From the NCBI RefSeq assembly GCF_005818865.1, contig NZ_VBRY01000001.1:124001-188000 (forward strand): 64,000 nucleotides of DNA. Direction: 5' to 3'. The translations under genes and the position numbers were made by a program. Source of the stretch: Mariprofundus erugo (GTDB lineage: Bacteria; Pseudomonadota; Zetaproteobacteria; Mariprofundales; Mariprofundaceae). The notes beneath the pieces were generated by a model. That model had not been told where the DNA came from. It made no database searches and was given only the letters and a program-made list of their open reading frames with translations. Positions 27,234 to 35,265 of the stretch are shown one piece after another (the first letter of the stretch is position 1; each line of letters starts with the position of its first letter).

Positions 27234-27247
27234 CCATCTCGACTGTA

Positions 27248-27292
27248 GTGGCGGGGCAATCAGCAGGATACGATTGCTCCGCCACTTTTTTT
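27248..27292 (+). terminator. Rho-independent terminator after the ComEA-like gene
   Basis: A 14-base stem, GTGGCGGGGCAATC against GATTGCTCCGCCAC with one G-T pair and a ten-base loop, runs straight into seven T residues. It starts 14 bases after the stop codon. Confidence 0.92.
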
Positions 27293-27299
27293 ATGAAGC

Positions 27300-29171
27300 A
27301 TGGCTCGGATGAATATGTTTAAATCATTGCGGAACCCGCTGCTGGTTATGGTCCACGACCTTGCCTGGATTCCACTTGCTGTCTGGCTGGCATTCTGGCT
27401 CCGCTTTAACCTGGGGGAGATTCCTCTGGAATATGTCCGCCCGTTACAACTGACCATCCTGATTTCGCTGCCAGTGCATGCCATTACCTTCTGGTTATTC
27501 GGCCTGTACAGGGGGATTTGGCGCTTTGCCTCTATCCCGGATCTGATCCGGATTGTGAAAGCGGTTCTACTTGCCACGCTACTCAGTTTTATCACCATGT
27601 TTGTGCTGCAGCGGCTGGAAGGACTTCCGCGCTCGGTACTTGTGCTTTACCCGGGGCTGCTCATGATGGGGCTTGCTACGCCCAGGTTGTTATATCGCTG
27701 GTTAAAGGATCGTAATCTCAGGCTTTATGCATTTGCCCGCAAACGGGCATTGTTGATCGGAGCAGGTGAGGCGGGGGAGCTGCTGGTTCGCGATCTTCTC
27801 AAGTCAGGCCCCTATGAGCCTGTCGGTTTTCTTGATGATGCCCGGCGCCGGCAAGGGCAGGAGATTCATGGTGTGCGTGTGCTTGGTCCGTTGTCCGCTC
27901 TGGGGGCAATCATTGAGCAGCATGAGATTGAGGTCGTGCTGCTTTCATTGCCATCGGCATCGCATCAGCTGATTCAACAGGTAGTGAAGCAGTGCCAGGC
28001 CCATGATATTCCTTGCAGAACCCTGCCATCAGTCGCTGATCTGGCGGATGGCAAGGTGGAGGTGTCCCGTTTGCGTCAGGTCCAGATTGAGGATCTGCTG
28101 GGACGGGATGCTGTTGAACTGGATCAGTCCTGTATCCATCAGCTACTTGTCGGGAAGGTGGTGCTGATCACCGGTGCCGGCGGTTCGATTGGCTCCGAAC
28201 TGTGCCGGCAGGTGCTGCACTATCACCCATCCACGCTTGTTTTGCTCGACCATGGCGAATTCAATCTTTACAGCATCGATCATGAGCTGACCAAAATCAG
28301 TGATGCGGATGGCATTCGGTTGTTTCCGGTGCTGGGTGATATTCGCGATACAGCCCGTATGCGCTGGGTCTTTGACCATTTTCGACCGGATGTCGTCTTC
28401 AATGCCGCAGCCTACAAGCATGTGCCACTGGTTGAGGAAAACCCTGCAGAAGGGATTAAAACCAATGTGCTGGGCACCTGTCAGCTTGCCGATCTGGCTG
28501 TTGAATGTGGTGTGAAAAAATTTCTTCAGGTCTCTACCGATAAAGCTGTCAATCCGACCAATGTCATGGGAGCAAGCAAGCGGTGCGCTGAAATTTATTG
28601 CCAGAATCTGAACCGGCGCAGTCCGGCAACCGCATTTATCACCACCCGCTTTGGCAATGTACTTGGTTCTGCAGGTTCGGTTGTGCCGCTGTTTCGCAAA
28701 CAGATTGAGGCGGGGGGGCCGATTACGGTGACGCATCCGGATATTACCCGCTATTTTATGACCATTCCCGAGGCGGTCAGTCTGATTTTGCAGGCGGCGA
28801 CCATGGGGCAGGGTGGTGAAATTTTTGTGCTTGATATGGGTAAGCCGGTAAAGATTGTCGATCTGGCTGAGCAGATGATTCGACTCACCGGTCTTGAGCC
28901 CGGACGTGATATCGAGATCAGCTTTACCGGCTTGCGGCCGGGGGAGAAGCTTTACGAAGAGCTGTTCCATGACTCGGAAAAGCTGATGGCAACGACGCAC
29001 CCGAAAATTATGCTCTCCGGCAGCCGGGAGGTGGATTGGCAGATGATGCAACAGGAGTTGCAAACACTGCGTGGTGCGTGTGAGCAGCGTGATGTGCGTA
29101 GTCTTCATCAGCACCTGACAACCCTGGTGCCGGAATTCGCATCAGAGTTGTTGCAGAAGGAGCTCCACTGA
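27300..29171 (+). CDS. Nucleotide-sugar 4,6-dehydratase, membrane-bound (PglF/WbpM/CapD-like)
   Basis: 623 residues, the long two-part form. Residues ~15-120 contain four hydrophobic helices. A first Rossmann fold starts at ALLIGAGEAGELLVRDLL near 150. The catalytic SDR domain starts at VLITGAGGSIGSELC near 285 and continues with NAAAYKHVPLVEENP. VSTDKAVNPTNVMGASK then shows the Thr-Asp-Lys set and the MxxxK that replaces YxxxK in this family. The enzyme converts UDP-GlcNAc to a UDP-4-keto-6-deoxy sugar at the inner membrane, the first step before the PglE-like and PglD-like enzymes upstream. ATG 27300 starts only eight bases after a terminator T-run and no good ribosome-binding site is seen; ATG 27309 or 27315 are alternatives. 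Confidence 0.93.
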   Translation: MARMNMFKSLRNPLLVMVHDLAWIPLAVWLAFWLRFNLGEIPLEYVRPLQLTILISLPVHAITFWLFGLYRGIWRFASIPDLIRIVKAVLLATLLSFITMFVLQRLEGLPRSVLVLYPGLLMMGLATPRLLYRWLKDRNLRLYAFARKRALLIGAGEAGELLVRDLLKSGPYEPVGFLDDARRRQGQEIHGVRVLGPLSALGAIIEQHEIEVVLLSLPSASHQLIQQVVKQCQAHDIPCRTLPSVADLADGKVEVSRLRQVQIEDLLGRDAVELDQSCIHQLLVGKVVLITGAGGSIGSELCRQVLHYHPSTLVLLDHGEFNLYSIDHELTKISDADGIRLFPVLGDIRDTARMRWVFDHFRPDVVFNAAAYKHVPLVEENPAEGIKTNVLGTCQLADLAVECGVKKFLQVSTDKAVNPTNVMGASKRCAEIYCQNLNRRSPATAFITTRFGNVLGSAGSVVPLFRKQIEAGGPITVTHPDITRYFMTIPEAVSLILQAATMGQGGEIFVLDMGKPVKIVDLAEQMIRLTGLEPGRDIEISFTGLRPGEKLYEELFHDSEKLMATTHPKIMLSGSREVDWQMMQQELQTLRGACEQRDVRSLHQHLTTLVPEFASELLQKELH

Positions 29172-31297
29172 GCGCAGCTATTGCCTGTGTTGAGGTTGCT
29201 GTCTTCTCACCTCTGCCCGGCAGCTTTACCTACAGCTGGCCGGAGGAGTTGGGGGAGGCGTGTGCCGGTATTCGTGTGCGGGTCCCGTTTGGTAAAGGGT
29301 TCCGTAACGGTGTTGTTTTAAGGCTGCTCCGCTCAGCCCCTGAAGGTGTGGAGTTAAAAACGATATCGGATCGGCTGGATGTACAGCCACTTTATGATGC
29401 GGCAAGAATGCAATGGCTGGATCGCGTGCGGCGCTATTATCTGGCGACTCACGGGGAGGTCTGGCAACTGGCGCTGGCATGGGCTGCACATGATGATCAC
29501 CGTCGCTTTCGTTGTCCTGATATTGGTGCGTTTGAAAAGGCATATCCCTTACTGGCAGGCTTGTTTATCAACAAGCGGGCCCTGTCGCTGAAAAAAATGG
29601 CTGCCGGTCTTGTCACGGCTCCACTTGTGCATGCTGTGCATTCGGCCTGTCACGCCGGCTTACTTAATGAGGTGATTCAGAAGCCTCTGCTGGAGCATAG
29701 TGAAGGCAAGCCTTTTGAACTGCAGCTGACAGAAGCGCAGACGATTGCGGTTGATCATGTGACTGGCGCGGCTGGGTTTACCCCCTTTTTACTGTTTGGA
29801 TGTACCGGCTCGGGGAAAACCGAGGTATACCTGCGTGCCGCCGCCGAAATGATCCGCCGGGGGGGGCGCGTACTGGTACTTGTCCCTGAAATCGGACTGA
29901 CCCCAATGTGGATCGCCCGACTGCAGGCCCGGTTTGCCCGGGTGGCGGTATGGCACTCTGCCATGACCGAGCGGGAGCGTCTGGCTGTGCGTCAGCATCT
30001 TGATCACACCGATATTCTTATAGGAACCCGTTCCGCTCTGTTTTTGCCATTGCCGCATCTTTCCATGATTGTGGTGGATGAAGAGCATGATGGCAGTTTC
30101 AAGCAGCTTGATGGTATTGCCTATTCCGCCCGGGATATGGCTGTTCTTCTGGCTCAGCAGCTCAATATCCCGATTGTACTGGGTTCCGCAACGCCGAGCC
30201 TGGAGAGCTGGCGTCAGGCAGAGGCCGGCCATTATCAGCGTATTGACCTTGCCTCCCGCATTGCTGTTCACGCTCTGCAGGTGAAGCCGAAGATCATCGA
30301 TATGCGACAGGTGGATGGGCCTGTGTCACCGCAGTTGCAGCATGCGTTGCAACAGACGCTTGAGGCGGGCGATCAGTCGATTCTGTTTCTCAACCGGCGC
30401 GGTTATGCACCGGCTTTACAATGTTGTGCCTGTGGTGATGTGCCGCAGTGCCCAGCCTGTTCGATGAGTTTGACCCTGCACCGGAAAGCGGCACAACTGC
30501 GTTGTCACAGCTGTGGCTTTTCCAGACGGGTACCGCTCTGTTGTGAGGCCTGTGGCGAACCGGCGTTGATGCCGATGGGGGATGGGACAGAGAAGCTGGA
30601 TGAATGGCTTACAGAGCATTTGCCGGCCCTGAGATTTGCCCGTTTTGATCGCGACATGGTGACCAGCCATACGCGGTTGAGCGAAATTCTTGCCGCATTT
30701 GAACGACGTGAGCTTGATTGCCTTCTGGGTACCCAGATGCTGGTCAAGGGGCATGACTTCCCGCATGTGACATTGGTGGGGGTGATCAATGCGGATCAGG
30801 GTATGAGCCTGCCTGATTTCAGGGCGGGGGAGCGCTGGTGGCAGCAGATGACACAGGTGACCGGTCGGGCCGGGCGTGGTGACAAGCCGGGGCACATGCT
30901 GATTCAGACGCGCATGCCGGATGCGCCATGGTTGTCACGCATCGGTGAAAGCGAGGCGGAAGCAACGATGCATGAAGAGCTGGAGCTCCGGCGCATGTTG
31001 AATTACCCCCCGTTTGCGCGCTGGGTGCGCGTGCTGTTTTCTGCAGCTCATGCGGATCGGGCTGTTCAGGCGGCAGAAGCATTTGCCAGTCGTTGTCATG
31101 ATTTAAGTGATGTCATGATCAGCGGTCCGATGCCTTGCCCGCTTGAGCGGGTGGCCGGGCGCTATCGTTTTGAAGTACTGCTGCGCGATGTGTCCCGGCA
31201 GCTGTTGCCGTGGAAGCTGGCAGCACTGCTGGATACGTTGCCTGTACCCTCGGGTGTCAGGCGACGCGTTGATGTCGACCCGCAGGATATGATGTAG
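29168..31297 (+). CDS. priA: Primosomal protein N' (replication restart helicase PriA), apparent CTG start
   Basis: PriA reloads the replisome at collapsed forks. The helicase core has Walker A GCTGSGKTEVYL and VVDEEHDGSFKQ (DEEH box). Eight cysteines in CCACG..CPAC..CHSCG..CCEAC form the two zinc sites, and the C-terminal block GRAGRGDKPG follows. PriA-like sequence (ACVEVAVFSPLPGSFTYSWP) continues upstream of the first standard start codon (TTG 29249), up to the previous stop. The only coupled option is CTG 29168, which overlaps the dehydratase stop as CTGA and has AAGGAG at 29157-29162. This gives 709 residues, near the normal PriA length. ATT 29180 is a weaker alternative. The last codons and the stop lie in the first element of the hairpin array. 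Confidence 0.93.
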   Translation: MSAAIACVEVAVFSPLPGSFTYSWPEELGEACAGIRVRVPFGKGFRNGVVLRLLRSAPEGVELKTISDRLDVQPLYDAARMQWLDRVRRYYLATHGEVWQLALAWAAHDDHRRFRCPDIGAFEKAYPLLAGLFINKRALSLKKMAAGLVTAPLVHAVHSACHAGLLNEVIQKPLLEHSEGKPFELQLTEAQTIAVDHVTGAAGFTPFLLFGCTGSGKTEVYLRAAAEMIRRGGRVLVLVPEIGLTPMWIARLQARFARVAVWHSAMTERERLAVRQHLDHTDILIGTRSALFLPLPHLSMIVVDEEHDGSFKQLDGIAYSARDMAVLLAQQLNIPIVLGSATPSLESWRQAEAGHYQRIDLASRIAVHALQVKPKIIDMRQVDGPVSPQLQHALQQTLEAGDQSILFLNRRGYAPALQCCACGDVPQCPACSMSLTLHRKAAQLRCHSCGFSRRVPLCCEACGEPALMPMGDGTEKLDEWLTEHLPALRFARFDRDMVTSHTRLSEILAAFERRELDCLLGTQMLVKGHDFPHVTLVGVINADQGMSLPDFRAGERWWQQMTQVTGRAGRGDKPGHMLIQTRMPDAPWLSRIGESEAEATMHEELELRRMLNYPPFARWVRVLFSAAHADRAVQAAEAFASRCHDLSDVMISGPMPCPLERVAGRYRFEVLLRDVSRQLLPWKLAALLDTLPVPSGVRRRVDVDPQDMM

Positions 31298-31977
31298 GCA
31301 CATCGTGTGCCTACCCCCTGCGGGCAGCTTTGAGGCTGCCCAAATCTTCTGTCCTGAAGATTTGTGATGTAGTCGTGTCCATGGGGCTACACCCTGCGGG
31401 CGACCTGACGGTCGTCCAATCCGGCTGTCCTGCCGGATTGTGATGCGAGCCCGTCCTGGGCTCACCCCCTGCGGGCAGCCTGTCGGCTGTCCAAATCTTC
31501 TGTCCTGCAGATTTGTGATGTGGTCGCGTCCATGGGGCTACCCCCTGCGGGCAGCCTGTCGGCTGTCCAAATCTGCTGTCCTGCCGGATTGTGATGCGAG
31601 CCCGTCCTGGGCTCACCCCCTGCGGGCAGCCTGTCGGCTGTCCAAATCTTCTGTCCTGCCGGATTGTGATGCGAGCCCGTCCTGGGCTCGCCCCCTGCGG
31701 GCAGCCTGTCGGCTGTCCAAATCTTCTGTCCTGAAGATTTGTGATGTAGTCGCGTTCATGGGGCTACCCCCTGCGGGCGACCTGACGGTCGTCCAATCCG
31801 GCTGTCCTGCCGGATTGTGATGCGAGCCCGTCCTGGGCTCGCCCCCTGCGGGCAGCCTGTCGGCTGTCCAAATCTTCTGTCCTGAAGATTTGTGATGTAG
31901 CCCCATCCATGGGGCTACCCCCTGCGGGCAGCCTGTCGGCTGTCCAAATCTTCTGTCCTGAAGATTTGTGATGCGAG
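31290..31977 (+). repeat. Tandem array of nine 75/76-base three-hairpin units
   Basis: Unit boundaries, set at the constant C(C/A)CCTGCGGG, fall at 31315, 31391, 31466, 31542, 31617, 31692, 31768, 31843 and 31919; the ninth unit is cut at 31977. Each unit has three palindromes. Hairpin B is GGGCAGCC/GGCTGTCC or GGGCGACC/GGTCGTCC with a TGTC or TGAC loop. Hairpin C is CAAATCTTC/GAAGATTTG or CAATCCGGC/GCCGGATTG, always with loop TGTCCT, followed by TGATG. Hairpin D is GAGCCC/GGGCTC (75-base units) or a GTAG...CTAC stem (76-base units), with GTAGCCCC/GGGGCTAC the perfect version. A leading D-type hairpin, GTAGGCACA/TGTGCCTAC at 31294-31314, contains the priA stop codon. Both flanking genes end here (priA +, ychF -). 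There is no protein-coding frame, because 76-base units break the phase. I do not recognise the family; REP/BIME-like palindromes are the nearest concept. Confidence 0.95.
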
Positions 31978-31993
31978 GCTGGTGATGGGGCCG

Positions 31994-33088
31994 TTAGACG
32001 TTAAAGCGGAAGTGCATGACGTCACCGTCCTGCACAATGTACTCTTTACCTTCCAGGCGCATTTTACCGGCTTCCTTGGCCTTGGCTTCGCCACCAAAGC
32101 CGACAAAATCGGCATAGGCAATCGTTTCAGCCCGGATAAAGCCTTTTTCAAAGTCGTTATGGATGACAGCTGCGGCTTTCGGGGCGGTGTCTCCGCGGTG
32201 AATGGTCCAGGCACGCACCTCTTTGACGCCGGCCGTGAAATAGGAGATCAGGTCAAGCAGCGTATAGGCTTCGCGAATCACGGTGTTCAGGCCCGGCTCG
32301 GACAGCCCGAGATCACTCAGGAATTCGATCTGTGACTCTTTATCCATTTCAGCCAGTTCCGATTCAATCTGCGCTGAAACCACAACCACACGCGCCCCTT
32401 CCTCTGCGGCATAGGTGCGGACCTGCTCAACAAATGCATTACCATCGGGAAGCGAGCCATCATCGACATTGGTGATGTACAGAACCGGTTTGGCTGTCAG
32501 CAGGAAAAGATCCCGGATGCCGGCCAGCTCAGCGGCAGAAAGCTTCTGTCTGCGCACCGTGATGCCATCTTCAAGTCCCTTGAGTACCTTCTGCTGCAGC
32601 TCAAGCAGAACTTTTGCATCCTTGTCACCGGTCTTGCAGAGCTTCTCAATGCGGATCACCGACTTTTGAACGGTTTCCATATCCTTGAGCATCAGTTCGG
32701 TATCAATGACCTCGATATCCGATAAAGGGTGAACCTTGCCTGCCACATGGGTGATATTTTCATCCTCAAAGCAGCGTACAACATGAGCAATAGCAGCACA
32801 TTCACGAATATTGGCGAGAAATTTGTTGCCAAGTCCTTCGCCACTGGCTGCACCTGCAACAAGGCCGGCAATGTCAACAAACTCCACAACGGCATGCTGC
32901 ATGGCCTGTGGTTTGACAATTTCAGCCAGAGCATCGAGGCGTGGATCGGGAACAGGCACGATACCCACGTTAGGGTCGATGGTGCAGAACGGGTAATTGG
33001 CTGCTTCAGCACCGCCGCCATTCAAGGCATTGAACAGTGTTGATTTTCCAACATTTGGCAGGCCTACAATTCCGATACTCAGTGCCAT
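31994..33088 (-). CDS. ychF: Ribosome-binding ATPase YchF (OBG family)
   Basis: 364 residues, the standard YchF length. The N-terminal P-loop is [14 protein letters not shown]. The position equivalent to NKxD of GTPases reads TNVDDG, the altered G4 that makes YchF prefer ATP. A central coiled coil with [16 protein letters not shown] follows, and the C-terminus is a TGS domain starting near [16 protein letters not shown] and ending [14 protein letters not shown]. YchF is a conserved negative modulator of stress responses that binds the ribosome. It follows pth at 98 bases, the usual rplY-pth-ychF order. Its 3' end abuts the hairpin array. Confidence 0.97.
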   Translation of the reverse strand: MALSIGIVGLPNVGKSTLFNALNGGGAEAANYPFCTIDPNVGIVPVPDPRLDALAEIVKPQAMQHAVVEFVDIAGLVAGAASGEGLGNKFLANIRECAAIAHVVRCFEDENITHVAGKVHPLSDIEVIDTELMLKDMETVQKSVIRIEKLCKTGDKDAKVLLELQQKVLKGLEDGITVRRQKLSAAELAGIRDLFLLTAKPVLYITNVDDGSLPDGNAFVEQVRTYAAEEGARVVVVSAQIESELAEMDKESQIEFLSDLGLSEPGLNTVIREAYTLLDLISYFTAGVKEVRAWTIHRGDTAPKAAAVIHNDFEKGFIRAETIAYADFVGFGGEAKAKEAGKMRLEGKEYIVQDGDVMHFRFNV

Positions 33089-33186
33089 GATAACTCAACC
33101 TCTTTAGTGAACCGCTGCACGCCGATGGGGCGTAAACCGGTCTTTATATTCTCGATGAACAGTTTTATATACAGTGGTCTATCAGG

Positions 33187-33762
33187 TCATGATGCCTGTA
33201 GTGCAAGGTGAATCCGGTTGGCCGCTTGTGGTAACTGCCCGGCCAGGATGCTGTCGATCTCTTTTTTCAGTGCGCTGAATGCGCGTGCTTCATCGGCGCG
33301 GTCTGTCTCATCGGCACGTCCCAGTACCCAGGGGGTGATATCGCCGCTGGCCGGTCGGCCAATGCCGATTTTAACGCGAATGTAGTTACTGTCCGAGAGG
33401 TGCTGATTGATAGAGCGCAGGCCGTTATGGCCGCCATGGCCGCCGCCATGTTTGAGTCTGAGTTTGCCGGAAGGCAGATCAAGATCATCGTAGACCACAA
33501 TGACATCTTCTGCGCTGACCTGGTAATAGCGGGCAAGCGCAGCAACAGATTCGCCACTGTTGTTCATGAATGTTTGGGGTTTAACAAGCATCACGCGATC
33601 ATCGCCCCGGTTCCAGAGGGCGGTTTCAGCGTGAAAACGAGGGGCTGCAGCAAAGCGCAGCCCCTCTGATTTCGCCAGCAGATCGAGGAAACGAAAGCCG
33701 ATATTGTGGCGTGTCTCCTCGTATTTGCTGCCGGGGTTTCCCAGTCCTACAAGCAGTTGCAC
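33187..33762 (-). CDS. pth: Peptidyl-tRNA hydrolase
   Basis: 191 residues, normal for bacterial Pth1. LLVGLGNPGSKYEETRHNIGF at the N-terminus contains the substrate Asn (GNPG) and the catalytic His (RHNIGF, residue ~20). KPQTFMNNSGESV near 60-72 and VVYDDLDLPSGKLRLKHGGGHGGHNGL near 90-117 complete the family signatures. The enzyme cleaves peptides from tRNAs released prematurely from ribosomes and is essential in bacteria. The gene lies eight bases downstream of rplY, so both are probably on one transcript. Confidence 0.97.
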   Translation of the reverse strand: MQLLVGLGNPGSKYEETRHNIGFRFLDLLAKSEGLRFAAAPRFHAETALWNRGDDRVMLVKPQTFMNNSGESVAALARYYQVSAEDVIVVYDDLDLPSGKLRLKHGGGHGGHNGLRSINQHLSDSNYIRVKIGIGRPASGDITPWVLGRADETDRADEARAFSALKKEIDSILAGQLPQAANRIHLALQAS

Positions 33763-33770
33763 AGGTGTGC

Positions 33771-34367
33771 TTAGGCTTCTTCGGTTTCCGCTTCGCCACC
33801 GGAAGTTTTCTGGGCGGCAATGTTGAGAACGGTGAAGTTGACTTCGTGGTGAACTTCAACGCCTGCAGGCAGAACGACATCTTCAATATGAACGGTGTCG
33901 CCGATGTTGAGCGTGGAGCAATCCACTTCAATGTGAGCCGGTACGGAGTCAGCACGGCAGGTAACTTCCAGGCTGTGACGGATCAGCTCTACCAGGCCGC
34001 CCTTGGTAACGCCCGGGCACTTGGCATCGTTCACTGGTACGACAGGCACTTCAAGCGTAATGGTATCGGAAGAGGATACGCGCAAAAAGTCGAGGTGAGT
34101 CACGGTGTCCTTGATCGGATCATACTGTGCATCTTTCAGGATCACGGTGTTTTTACCAGCACCCTGTACGTTGATTTCAATCATCGAAGAGTGGAATTCT
34201 TCCTTGTCCAGCAGCTTGGAAATAACAAAGTACTCCATTGCAATGGCAAGATCAGGTTTGCCGCCGCCATAAATAATGGCCGGGGTCTTACCGCTGCGGC
34301 GAAGACGACGGGTCTCGCTGCGGCCGGTGTTGTCGCGAAGCACGGCTTCGACAGAAAAATCTGACAT
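33771..34367 (-). CDS. rplY: 50S ribosomal protein L25, long CTC form
   Basis: 198 residues from the ATG whose complement is at 34365-34367; a clear GGAGG precedes it, and an upstream frame extension has no L25-like sequence. The N-terminal 5S-rRNA-binding domain has RRSGKTPAIIYGGGKP. The C-terminal TL5/CTC beta-domain (from ~95) contains TLEVPVVPVNDAKCPGVTKGG and HIEVDCSTLNIGDTVHIEDV. The tail is acidic (GGEAETEEA). This is the long form, not the ~95-residue L25 of Escherichia coli. It stabilises 5S rRNA in the large subunit. Confidence 0.95.
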   Translation of the reverse strand: MSDFSVEAVLRDNTGRSETRRLRRSGKTPAIIYGGGKPDLAIAMEYFVISKLLDKEEFHSSMIEINVQGAGKNTVILKDAQYDPIKDTVTHLDFLRVSSSDTITLEVPVVPVNDAKCPGVTKGGLVELIRHSLEVTCRADSVPAHIEVDCSTLNIGDTVHIEDVVLPAGVEVHHEVNFTVLNIAAQKTSGGEAETEEA

Positions 34368-34728
34368 GGTTCCTCCAGTAATACACCGTCGGGTTGTCCC
34401 GTAACGGCGCGCGCATACCATAAGCGCGATAGTGTTGATATCCGCACAGTAAAAGTGCGGGCGCGCACTCTATGGCTGGCGAAGAAAAAGTCCATGTGGA
34501 TTTATCAAGAGACAATCCATTTGGCGCGAATATTCTGTGTGGCAGCGGGTGGGCCGGCGATGGGGCGGATTACGCCTGAATGGTTGGATGATCTTCCGGG
34601 TGGCGTAGGGGGGATTAACTCAGGGGTTTCACGCGGGTTTGAGTCATTGGCGGACGGATGCTCTTTCGGAATGGCCATCAATCAGCACGGGTAACAAGTT
34701 AAATCTTTCTGTGCAGAGGTTGTGTCCG
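34368..34728. other. Intergenic stretch upstream of rplY
   Basis: Between the rplY start and the stem-loop after secB I find no convincing gene. One 79-codon frame on the + strand (34455-34694) has no ribosome-binding site or recognisable composition. The rplY promoter should lie on the - strand here, but no good -35/-10 pair was found by eye. Confidence 0.5.
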
Positions 34729-34756
34729 GGCATCGCCGCACAATGACGGCGATGCC
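34729..34756 (-). other. Stem-loop just downstream of secB
   Basis: A perfect nine-base inverted repeat, GGCATCGCC against GGCGATGCC with a ten-base loop, lies 17 bases after the secB stop. There is no T-run on the - strand, so it is more likely an mRNA-end stabiliser or a factor-dependent termination site than an intrinsic terminator. Confidence 0.45.
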
Positions 34757-34773
34757 ACGGTACAGGATCGGAA

Positions 34774-35238
34774 TCAGTTCAGCGGCTGCTGCGCCTGCTG
34801 TTGTTTCAGGCTGTTTTCATAGGCAGCGCCAAAGCTGAATGGCTCCAGCAGCAGAGGCATGAAGCCGCCATCGACAGTCAGCTGGCTGACGATCTGTCGG
34901 GTGTATGGGAAGATGATCGCCGGGCACTCGACGGCCAGTACCGGGGCGATGTGTTCAACCGGAATGTTCTTGATGTAGAAAATGCCTGCCTGTTCAACTT
35001 CGATTTCAAACAGTACCCGCTCGCTTTCGCTTTCACGGGCAAGGACAGAAATCTTCAGCGCAACTTCCCAGTTTTCTTCATCCAGCTGGCGATTGGTGAC
35101 ACCAAGATTCATTTCGATTTTCGGCTGGGATGCAGCTGAAGTGAAAATTTCAGGTGCATTGGGATTCTCAAACGAGATATCCTTGATGTAAATCTTCTGA
35201 ATGCTGAAGATCGGTGAATCCTGTTGTTCAATCGACAT
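34774..35238 (-). CDS. secB: Protein-export chaperone SecB
   Basis: 154 residues, matching SecB size. Family features are FSIQKIYIKDISFENPNAP at the N-terminus, EVALKISVLARE, and the SecA-contact region VEQAGIFYIKNIP..HIAPVLAVECPAIIFPYTRQIVSQLTVDGGFMPLLLEPFSF. The C-terminal tail is Gln-rich (SLKQQQAQQPLN). SecB is a cytoplasmic tetramer that holds preproteins unfolded for SecA. It is encoded 27 bases downstream of prs, between prs and rplY; in many proteobacteria prs and rplY are adjacent, so secB appears to be an insertion in that order. Confidence 0.96.
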   Translation of the reverse strand: MSIEQQDSPIFSIQKIYIKDISFENPNAPEIFTSAASQPKIEMNLGVTNRQLDEENWEVALKISVLARESESERVLFEIEVEQAGIFYIKNIPVEHIAPVLAVECPAIIFPYTRQIVSQLTVDGGFMPLLLEPFSFGAAYENSLKQQQAQQPLN

Positions 35239-35265
35239 GGTGATTTCCCTGTGTGTGTATTTTAA

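Noticed and set aside
29859-29866. Run of eight G in priA as a phase-variation site
   Set aside because: priA is a housekeeping gene and the run encodes ordinary Arg-Gly codons; it shows that G-runs are common here.
31311-31820. Repeat-protein reading frames across the array on both strands
   Set aside because: The frames exist because 75 is divisible by three, but 76-base units shift the phase and break them. There is no ribosome-binding site and the hairpin structure explains the sequence.
31290-31977. CRISPR array
   Set aside because: There are no unique spacers and no constant repeat separated by variable DNA; the whole unit recurs and the variation lies in paired stem arms. No cas-like gene is present.
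31315-31977. Array of tRNA-like genes, since units are 75-76 bases long
   Set aside because: No acceptor stem, T-loop TTCGAATC, anticodon arm or CCA can be made; the three hairpins are sequential and do not close into a cloverleaf.
34455-34694. 79-codon + strand frame between rplY and secB
   Set aside because: No ribosome-binding site, no recognisable sequence, and it opposes the direction of all neighbours.
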